Below, piece after piece: positions 16,166-23,286 of a stretch of DNA of 40,849 nucleotides. The stretch's first letter is position 1. Every line of letters begins with the position of its first letter. Source of the stretch: Acidobacteriota bacterium (GTDB lineage: Bacteria; Acidobacteriota; Terriglobia; Bryobacterales; Bryobacteraceae). The DNA lies in NCBI GenBank assembly GCA_005808475.1, contig SYLY01000272.1, positions 1 to 40,849 of the forward strand, given 5' to 3'. Under the pieces are notes generated by a model that saw only the letters and a program-made list of their open reading frames with translations, had not been told where the DNA came from and did no database searches. A program made the translations under genes and the position numbers.

Positions 16166-19054
16166 ATGGAGCGGGCATTCCGGGCTATAGTCGTGGCGGC
16201 GGCGGCGCTCGTCCTGAGCGGGTACGTGTTCGCCGCGTGGATGATCTCGCGATACGGCCAGTCGGCACAAGGGCTCGATTGGACCGCGCGGCGCTCGCGG
16301 GGCGAATGGACCGTTCGCGACGCGGCGCCCGGCTCGGCCGCGGCGGCGGTTCTACGGCCAGGCGACCGGCTGCGAGCCATCGACAGCGATCCCATCGACG
16401 CTCGCTACAGCATGGGCGCGGCCCAACGGTTCCTGCAACCGGGCCAACGCTACACGATCTCCGCGATGCGGGGAGAGGAGCGGATCGTGGCCTCGCTGGA
16501 GGTTCCGCGACCCAGGCCCGTGCCGATCGGCCATCGAATGGCCGCGTACCTGGTGATCGGCGCGGCGTTCTTCGCGATGGGGATCGTGATGGGCTGGACG
16601 CAATCGGGCGAGCGTGTCACGCAAATCGGATTCATTGCCTGGATGTTCGTGGCGTGGCGCTACCTCTCCATCGCGATGCGCGAGTACGGCTACACGGGCG
16701 AGCCGTGGGAACGCGCCGTGCTGGACATCCTGCGGCTGCACGATCCGTGGCACTTGTCCCTGGGCGTGCATTTCGTCGCGGCGTTGGTCACCATGGCGCG
16801 CCCCGACAGACCGATCGCCTGGGTCGTTCGCGGCTATCATGTGGTGGCCGCGATGCTGTGGATCACGATGTTGCCGATGCTGGCCGCCAACCTCGCCGGG
16901 CCGGCCGCGCGCTCCGGTTTCCAGCGCTCCGCGTTCGCGGCGATCCAACAAGCGTTCTGGGAGTGGCGGATACACTTCGAGACCGCGGCGCTGTTCGCGA
17001 TGTGCGGAGTGCTCTGGCGCGGATACCGGCTGGTCCGGGACGAGGGCATGCGCCGCCGCATCCGCTGGGTAGTGGTGGGTTGCGTGGCGGGCCTGTTCCC
17101 GCTCTTGTTCTATCAACTCGTGCTGAACGCGCTCCGGTTCGCCGCCCCCGGCTACCGGAACGACGCGCTATTCCGCCCCTGGAACTTCGCCGCCAACTGC
17201 TCGCTGGCGGTAATCCCCATCGCGCTCGCCTACGCCGTACGCAAGCACGAGGTGATGGGCGTGAGGATGGTGGTCCGGCGCGGCGTGCGCTACCTGCTCG
17301 CGCGTGAGTCCATGCGCGCGTTGCTGCTACTGCCAGCCGCCGGCCTGATCTGGCCGGTGATCCGCGACCCCGACCGTACGTTCGCCGAGTTGTTCCTGCG
17401 CGGCGCCGGAGGAGCGAATCTGGCGCTATTGGCGGTGCTCGCGCTGGGTTTGCGGTATGGCAACGGGCTGCGTCTCTGGCTGGACCGGCGATTCTTCCGC
17501 GAAGTCTATGACCAGGAACGGATCCTGCGCGACCTGCCCGAACGCCTGAAGGACGCCGTCTCGCTCGACGAGGTGTCGCGCCTGGTGAGCACCGAGGTCG
17601 CCGCCGCGCTGCACCCGCGCGTATTGCGAGTGCTGTATCGCGACAACGAAACCAGCGGGTTCACCGTTGGATACTCGTCGGGTCTGCACGGCGGAAAGGG
17701 CAGCGAGGGCCTTCCCGCCAACTCGGAAGTACTGGACGTGCTCCGCTCGGCCACCGGTCCGTGCGACTTCCCGTTGGCTGTCTCCCCGGCTTCGAGCCAA
17801 GCGGATCTCGACTGGCTCGAGCGCCTGGAGACCCGGCTCATCGTTCCGTTCCTCGGCAGTTCGAAACAAATCACCGGAATGTTGTTGTTGGGGGACAAGC
17901 TCTCCGAGGAGCCGTACACGAGCACCGACCGGCGCATGCTGCACGCGATCGGCACGCAAGCGGCGCTGGTGTGCGAGCGAATCTGGCTGAGCGGGCGCGT
18001 GGAAGAGGAAGGCCGCATTCGCCGCGAGGTCCTGGGGCGGCTGGACTCCAGGAACATCCAACTGCTGCGCGAGTGCACCCGTTGCGGCCGCTGCTTCGAC
18101 GCGGACGCCGTGCGCTGTCCGGACGATGGAAGCGAGGTCACCCTCACTCTCCCGGTGGAGCGTCTGGTGGACGGCAAGTACCGGCTGGACCGGCGGATCG
18201 GCCGGGGCGGAATGGGCGCGGTCTATGAAGCGCACGACGCGCGGCTGAGCCGCAAGGTGGCGGTGAAGGTGATGATGGGCTCGTTGTTCGGAAATCGCGA
18301 CGCGCTGCGGCGCTTCGAGCGCGAGGCCCGGGCATCGGCCCGGTTGAATCATCCGAACATCGTGCTGATCCACGATTTCGGCCGCGTTGGTGGAGACGGC
18401 GCCTACCTCGTCATGGAGCTTCTGGTGGGCGAAACATGGCGCGACATGCTGCTCCGCGAAAAGGCCCTCCCGCCGCCGGCCGCCGGTCCGTTGCTCGACC
18501 AACTGCTGCGGGGACTGGATGCCGCCCACCGGTCGGGCGTCGCGCATCGGGATCTGAAGCCGGACAACGTGTTCCTGGTTCCTTCGCCTGGCGGACTGCC
18601 CGTGGTGAAGATCCTCGACTTCGGCCTCGCCAAACTCGCGCTAGCCGATGCCGCCGAGGTCAGCCTGACGGTGCAAGGCGCCGTCATGGGCACGCTCGGA
18701 TACATGGCTCCCGAGCAATTGGCGGGCGAGGAGTCCGACGAACGTAGCGATCAGTTCTCGTTTGGCGTCATCGCGGTGGAGACCATCGCCGGCCGGCGTC
18801 CCTACACAGGGCGCAGCCCGGCGGAGCTGCTCTCGGCGATGCTGCGCCAGCGGTTCGAATTGACGGGCGCCGACCCGGCCACGCGTGCGTTGAACGCCGT
18901 GCTGGCGCGTTGCCTGGCGCGGCGGAGGCAGGATCGCTATCCGTCGGTGGAAGCGTTTCGCGCTCCGCTGCTCGAGGCGATGAGCGGCTGTCCGGCGCCG
19001 GCGGCGGTGCAAGTGGACACGGGCGGCGATGTGACCCGCACGCAGTTCGACTAG
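16166..19054 (+). CDS. membrane-anchored Ser/Thr protein kinase with PDZ-like, multi-TM, GAF and zinc-ribbon parts
   Basis: A 962-residue multidomain sensor kinase. Order: N-terminal helix (about 7-28); a PDZ-like segment (about 40-115) with RDAAPGSAAAAVLRPGDRL; about eight membrane helices (125-430); a GAF-like domain (about 455-605) containing LIVPFLGSSKQITGMLLLGD. A zinc-ribbon-like CTRCGRC plus Cys651 follows (Cys637, 640, 643, 651), then a Hanks-type kinase domain (about 670-935). Kinase motifs are complete: GRGGMGAVYEA from Gly679, VAVKVM, HRDLKPDN with Asp796, DFG at Asp818, and GTLGYMAPEQ. All parts lie in one open frame, so this is a natural fusion. Its last 40 codons are copied at 39059-39182. 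No partner phosphatase or target is adjacent. Confidence 0.9.
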   Translation: MERAFRAIVVAAAALVLSGYVFAAWMISRYGQSAQGLDWTARRSRGEWTVRDAAPGSAAAAVLRPGDRLRAIDSDPIDARYSMGAAQRFLQPGQRYTISAMRGEERIVASLEVPRPRPVPIGHRMAAYLVIGAAFFAMGIVMGWTQSGERVTQIGFIAWMFVAWRYLSIAMREYGYTGEPWERAVLDILRLHDPWHLSLGVHFVAALVTMARPDRPIAWVVRGYHVVAAMLWITMLPMLAANLAGPAARSGFQRSAFAAIQQAFWEWRIHFETAALFAMCGVLWRGYRLVRDEGMRRRIRWVVVGCVAGLFPLLFYQLVLNALRFAAPGYRNDALFRPWNFAANCSLAVIPIALAYAVRKHEVMGVRMVVRRGVRYLLARESMRALLLLPAAGLIWPVIRDPDRTFAELFLRGAGGANLALLAVLALGLRYGNGLRLWLDRRFFREVYDQERILRDLPERLKDAVSLDEVSRLVSTEVAAALHPRVLRVLYRDNETSGFTVGYSSGLHGGKGSEGLPANSEVLDVLRSATGPCDFPLAVSPASSQADLDWLERLETRLIVPFLGSSKQITGMLLLGDKLSEEPYTSTDRRMLHAIGTQAALVCERIWLSGRVEEEGRIRREVLGRLDSRNIQLLRECTRCGRCFDADAVRCPDDGSEVTLTLPVERLVDGKYRLDRRIGRGGMGAVYEAHDARLSRKVAVKVMMGSLFGNRDALRRFEREARASARLNHPNIVLIHDFGRVGGDGAYLVMELLVGETWRDMLLREKALPPPAAGPLLDQLLRGLDAAHRSGVAHRDLKPDNVFLVPSPGGLPVVKILDFGLAKLALADAAEVSLTVQGAVMGTLGYMAPEQLAGEESDERSDQFSFGVIAVETIAGRRPYTGRSPAELLSAMLRQRFELTGADPATRALNAVLARCLARRRQDRYPSVEAFRAPLLEAMSGCPAPAAVQVDTGGDVTRTQFD

Positions 19055-19159
19055 CCCGGGCTAGGCTGGCAGCCCGCGGTGCGAGTAACATGAGTCGTGT
19101 TGCGAGCGCCGCCGGGCCGAATCCGAGGCGCGGCTACGTAGTCGATGCGGAGCATCTCT
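19055..19159 (-). repeat. dispersed repeat, copy after the kinase gene
   Basis: Immediately after the kinase stop, plus-strand CCGGGCTAGGCTGGCAGCCC forms a CGGGCT/AGCCCG hairpin. It is followed by GCGGTGCGAGTAACATGAG and, further on, CGATGCGGAGCATCTC. The same order, inverted, occurs at 11053-11134. Read in the same direction, conceptual translations of both copies look alike (MxRIDxxAAP, then ATH/TTH), which shows shared origin rather than a gene. Confidence 0.6.
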
Positions 19160-19425
19160 AGTGAAGACAGGCTTGCTGGCGGCACTTTCGACAGCAGCTC
19201 TACTCCACCATCGCCGGATACCGCCGTGCGCAATAGCCACCATCGATATTGACGCATATCCGGCCCATAAGACCGTCCGCGTTTAGGCCGAGTGAGGTGA
19301 GGACCACTGCGCAACGGCGAACAGCCCCGTTACGGAGAAGCTCTCACCCGCGGCATTGACCGGCACGGTCCTCCGCGCCGCCGGCGGCTCCACCGACGGG
19401 AAACCGGAGATCGACATCGGTGGCG
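19160..19425. other. gap with no recognised gene
   Basis: These 266 bases lie between the repeat and the receptor stop. Short minus-strand frames run through them, but no family, signal peptide or ribosome site is visible. Confidence 0.4.
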
Positions 19426-22400
19426 CTACCAGGTGAGCCGCCCGTTCAACTGAACCACTCTCATACCGCCGGCGCCATTGATCTCCCCGAACGTAGCGGA
19501 AGTAACGTCGGAAGTCGGGCCATTGTAGTTCACGTGGTTTAGACCGTTGAACATGTCGGCGCGGACCTGGAGATTGATCCGTTCGCCGATCTTGATGTTC
19601 CTGCTGAGGTTGAAGTCGACGTTCCAGGTAAGGGGAGTACGCAGATATCCGTTGGCCACGTTGCCGGCCCGCACGGCGATTCGGGTATTCGGGTTCAGCG
19701 GCACGGCCGTGAACGCCGGGCGGTTGATATAGAGAATCGAGCAGCGTCCGCCCACCACGCAACGCGTGGTATCGTTCTTTTCCCAATTGTCCAAAACTGG
19801 CTGAGCATTTCCGGCCGCGTGATCCGGCCGGCAGTGCCACGGTCCGCAGGGCTGCGTGAGAGTGAATGGCTCGCCACTGCGGGTGTTGAAAATACCGGCC
19901 ACTTCCCAACCGCCGAGTACCTTCCGCGCGAACGGATGCCAGCGTTGCAGGGTAGGCAGATGGTAGATCCAGTCGGCCAGGAAGCGGTGACGAGCGTCGC
20001 CCGTGTTGGGTCCGCGGTCGAGGCGGATGTTGTCGAAGTCCTGAATGTTGATGGCCGGATCGGAACCATAGTACGCGCCGATGTCACCGCCGGTGACCCC
20101 GAGGCCCTTGCCCCAGGTGTAGTGCGCGTCGAACGCAAAGCCTTTCGCGAAGCGTTTACGGAAGGAACTCTGCCAGCCGTGATAGGAGGTCTGCTGCGAT
20201 TGATCCACGTAGTAGGGTCCACCGAACACCAGCGAAGGGTTCGGACGAATGCCGGTGATGCGATCCGGGAGATTCACACGACGGTGCAGGAGGAACTTCA
20301 CACCCCGCACACCCACGTATCCAGTCTCGAACATCGTCGTTGAGGTCAGCGCGCGCTGCACGTTCAGTTGGAAGTGCATGGCGTAGGGGTTTTCCAGGCC
20401 AGGGTTAAAGGCGGAAAAAGGAAAACGCGTTCCGGTGCGCGCATTCTGCTGCTCCACCAGAGTGCGCATTTCGTCCGTGTAGCGGGGGAATTTCAAACCG
20501 AGGTCGCGCGCTTCGGCCAAAGACCAGCTCGTGCGAAACGGAACGACGGGATGCGCCACGGCTTGGCGCATGGCGCCCGGCATCTGCGGGCTGAACATCA
20601 AACCTGCTCCACCGCGCACCACGGTCTTGGCCCTGCCATCCGGATTGTAGGCGAAGCCAAGGCGCGGACCCAGGTTCACCCACGGATCGTGCTGGTAGGG
20701 ATTCTTCGGATCTCGCGCGGCTCCGAAATCGAGCTTGGCCCAGTCCGCCGGCGGCGCAAGGTTATAGAATCCCACTGGCACATCCGTGACCGGCTCCGCT
20801 GTCATGTTGGAGTAAAAATCCCAACGTAAGCCGAGATTCAACACGAGCCTTGACGTGATCTTCCAATCGTCCTGCGCGAACAATCCAAACTCGTACATGC
20901 GCGACTTGAAGTACGGCGAGCCGAAGGTCGGGGTGACGCCGTTGGGGATGTTGGCCAGAAAGTCCGCTCTGCTCGCGAAGCCGAATGACGGATTCTCGGG
21001 ATTGCTGCGGAAACCCTTATACAGCATGTAGCGGCCGCCGAATTTGAACGAGTGCTTGCCCGCGTGGCGCGAGATTTTCTGATCGAGACTGTAGGTGGCG
21101 CCATCCATGTCCCAGATCTCCGCGGCGCCCAGGCCAAACCCGGAAGGGCCGGCGACGTTGATGCGCGGCAAACTGCGGTCCCAGGGAGCCTTCTCCGCTT
21201 TACCGCTGGGATCCTTCAGATTAAAGTACGCGTCCAGCCGTTTCATGTCGCTGAAGTTGTAACCGAAGCGTGTCTCGCTGGTCCAAGTGGGCCGGCCGAG
21301 AGTATAGCTGGTGCTCATCCGGTCCTGGACGTATTCAAACGTGCGGTCGTTCGCGGTGAGGTAGTTGGGGTCGAGGCCAAACGGACGCATCCGCGTGTAG
21401 TTCACGGTGAGATTGCTCGCGGCAGTCACGCGGTAGTCGCCTTTGACGATGACGTGGTTCTCTTTGCTCGTGGCATTGCGGATGCCCTCGACGCGTCCGA
21501 TATCGTCATTGACCGGTACATTCACGGCGGGAAGCAGATCCAGCATGGCCTTCGTTTCCGGGAACGGCAATGCGCGCAGAATCTCATTGCGGAACGACTG
21601 CGTGGGTATGGCGCCGTTCACGCGCCGCGACGCCGATTCACGATAGCCCTCGTACGTCCCGAAGACAAAGAGCTTGTCCCGGATGATCTTGCCGCCTGCC
21701 GCGGAACCGAACTGATTGAAGACGATGCGGGGCTTCGGGATGGTACTCCCCGCGGCCGTCCGCGCCGCCACGAATGGGTTGCGCGCATTCAGTAGATGCG
21801 ATTGATAGTTTTCAAAGAAAGACCCGTGCCACTGGTTCGAGCCGGACCTGGCGATGACGTTCACCTGCCCCCCCAGCACGCCGCCGTACTCGGCCGGTAA
21901 GATACCGCGCACCAGTTGGACCTCCTGCACGGCGTCGATGCTCATCACGTCGATGTAGTTGCGCGCACCATACTGGGCCATGCCGCGTTGCTCGGGATAC
22001 GAGTTTGCGTCGGTGCCGTCGACGCTGATGCCGGTGCCGCTCGAACCCACGCCGTTGATCCGCAGCGTCCGGTTGGAGCCGATGTCGACGCCGGTGGTCA
22101 ACCGGAGCACGCTACTCACGTTACGGCGGCCCAGCGGCAGTTCGGTCACCTTGAAGCCTTCGAACGTTTGCATTTGCTCCGAGGACGCCGTGTTCACCAG
22201 AGGCGCGGCGCTCTCCACGGTGATCGTATCGCTCAGCGCTCCGACTTCGAGTGAATAGCTCTGCCGTACCGTTTGCCCGGAGGAGAGCGCCAGACCCTTG
22301 CTTTCAAACCGCTTGAATCCGGTAGCTTCGACGCGCACCACGTAGGTTCCGACACGCAGGAAGTCAAAAGCGGCTTCGCCTGCTTCGTTGGTCTGCCTGG

Positions 22401-22563
22401 TGATGGCCGTGGCCGTTTCTTCGTGAACCAGGGTAACCGGAGCCGACGGCACCACGGCGCCGGACGAGTCGGTGACGGTGGCGTAGACGGTGGCGGTGGT
22501 GACTTGAGCGCGGCCGCCGGCTCCCAGCAACACAAAGAAAAGAAGCGTCCCTCTGATCGACAT
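19426..22563 (-). CDS. TonB-dependent receptor with carboxypeptidase-regulatory-like N-terminus
   Basis: A 1045-residue outer-membrane receptor of the large acidobacterial/Oar-like type. It has a signal peptide (MSIRGTLLFFVLLGAGGRAQ) and an Ig-like CarboxypepD_reg domain at about 22-105 (ATVTDSSGAVVPSAPVTLV, VRVEATGFKRFESKG). A plug domain at about 120-240 has LRINGVGSSGTGISVDGTD and VQLVRGILPAEYGGVLGGQV. A long aromatic-rich beta-barrel then runs to the terminal LNGRLTW, ending in an aromatic residue as expected for barrel assembly. Family knowledge: imports or binds an external ligand using TonB energy; the ligand is unknown. A GGGGG-rich site precedes the ATG. No lipoprotein partner lies next to it. 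Confidence 0.92.
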   Translation of the reverse strand: MSIRGTLLFFVLLGAGGRAQVTTATVYATVTDSSGAVVPSAPVTLVHEETATAITRQTNEAGEAAFDFLRVGTYVVRVEATGFKRFESKGLALSSGQTVRQSYSLEVGALSDTITVESAAPLVNTASSEQMQTFEGFKVTELPLGRRNVSSVLRLTTGVDIGSNRTLRINGVGSSGTGISVDGTDANSYPEQRGMAQYGARNYIDVMSIDAVQEVQLVRGILPAEYGGVLGGQVNVIARSGSNQWHGSFFENYQSHLLNARNPFVAARTAAGSTIPKPRIVFNQFGSAAGGKIIRDKLFVFGTYEGYRESASRRVNGAIPTQSFRNEILRALPFPETKAMLDLLPAVNVPVNDDIGRVEGIRNATSKENHVIVKGDYRVTAASNLTVNYTRMRPFGLDPNYLTANDRTFEYVQDRMSTSYTLGRPTWTSETRFGYNFSDMKRLDAYFNLKDPSGKAEKAPWDRSLPRINVAGPSGFGLGAAEIWDMDGATYSLDQKISRHAGKHSFKFGGRYMLYKGFRSNPENPSFGFASRADFLANIPNGVTPTFGSPYFKSRMYEFGLFAQDDWKITSRLVLNLGLRWDFYSNMTAEPVTDVPVGFYNLAPPADWAKLDFGAARDPKNPYQHDPWVNLGPRLGFAYNPDGRAKTVVRGGAGLMFSPQMPGAMRQAVAHPVVPFRTSWSLAEARDLGLKFPRYTDEMRTLVEQQNARTGTRFPFSAFNPGLENPYAMHFQLNVQRALTSTTMFETGYVGVRGVKFLLHRRVNLPDRITGIRPNPSLVFGGPYYVDQSQQTSYHGWQSSFRKRFAKGFAFDAHYTWGKGLGVTGGDIGAYYGSDPAINIQDFDNIRLDRGPNTGDARHRFLADWIYHLPTLQRWHPFARKVLGGWEVAGIFNTRSGEPFTLTQPCGPWHCRPDHAAGNAQPVLDNWEKNDTTRCVVGGRCSILYINRPAFTAVPLNPNTRIAVRAGNVANGYLRTPLTWNVDFNLSRNIKIGERINLQVRADMFNGLNHVNYNGPTSDVTSATFGEINGAGGMRVVQLNGRLTW

Positions 22564-22605
22564 GTATCCCCCGAACGCTGAACTGCCAAATCGGTCTGGC
22601 CCATG

Positions 22606-22611
22606 AGTATA
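22606..22611 (-). promoter_or_regulatory. putative -10 box of the receptor gene
   Basis: TATACT on the minus strand lies 42 nt before the ATG. TTGGAT lies 18 nt further upstream as a fair -35. Confidence 0.45.
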
Positions 22612-22762
22612 TCACCGATCGCCGCGGGAATCCAACGCTCCCACTACTCGACTACTCGACTCGATACCGATGCCGCCGCCCAGCGAGAACTACCATGCCG
22701 CGTGTGACGATCCGCGCAAACAGTTGGAAGGTCTCCGGAATGCCTTCAGGCGGACGGGCAGC

Positions 22763-22854
22763 AAAAAGGGCCGGTCGGGCGACCTTTGCTTTGTCCCTTT
22801 TGGCGAGCGGTTCTCGCTTTTCAAATTGAAACGCAAGGGAGCGGGGCTCGCTCC
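22763..22854 (+). other. cluster of stem-loops in a 720-bp gap
   Basis: The gap 22564-23286 holds no credible intact gene. It contains several perfect short inverted repeats in a row: AAAAGGG with CCCTTTT (22764-22801) enclosing GGTCG/CGACC (22773-22784); GCGAG/CTCGC (22804-22817) followed by TTTT; and GGAGCG/CGCTCC (22838-22854). A transcript read in the plus direction would fold strongly and could include a weak intrinsic terminator. It could equally be a relic of a mobile element. Just after the receptor promoter lies a short ACTACTCG tandem repeat near 22640. Confidence 0.35.
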
Positions 22855-23084
22855 GTGCTTGCTGGCGTTGTGCCGGGCCGGCCGGATTTGGCGGCGGACT
22901 TGTGCCTGGAGTGTAGCGGGCCGGCAGCGGCTCGTGAAGATTTTGAGTAATTGTTTACGGCGCGAAATTGGGGCGTGGCGACGAGAGGGATGGCGAGGAG
23001 GAACGCGGAGCCGTGCCTGGACCTCGCGGCTGAGCGGATAGGGATAGATGTAGAGCACTTACCGCCTCCGGCTGGCCAGTCACC

Positions 23085-23278
23085 GTGCCAACGCGGCCCA
23101 GTTCCCGCATCGCGAGATACACCTCGTTCCCGCGGTTCTCCGATCCAACACGCCATAAGATCGCCGATACCGGAATCCGCGCCCGGGGCACTATCGAAAT
23201 TGCTACGTTCAGCAAGTCGCGATAGTGCCCGGCGATAAGACCCCGGTCGATGCTCGCCCGGACGCCCGGCGGATGCAC
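23085..23278 (-). pseudogene. Tn3-family transposase (TnpA), C-terminal relic
   Basis: The minus frame reads ASIDRGLIAGHYRDLLNVA, then a short variable part, then ILWRVGSENRGNEVYLAMRELGRV. Tn3-family transposases have (V/I)DxxLIxxHWDDLLRxAASI and LRKLGSYPRQNxLxxALRELGR in the same order and spacing near their C-terminus. After ELGRV the similarity ends abruptly, and upstream it stops at about 23278. Only about 65 residues remain, without the catalytic DDE core, so the element is dead. It sits 8 bp from the stop codon of the P460 protein. Confidence 0.55.
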
Positions 23279-23286
23279 CCGGCCGG

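Noticed and set aside
18768-19091. Minus open frame resembling the one at 10862-11110
   Set aside because: The similarity (MLLAPR, then ASLARAS) comes from the shared dispersed repeat, not from a conserved protein.
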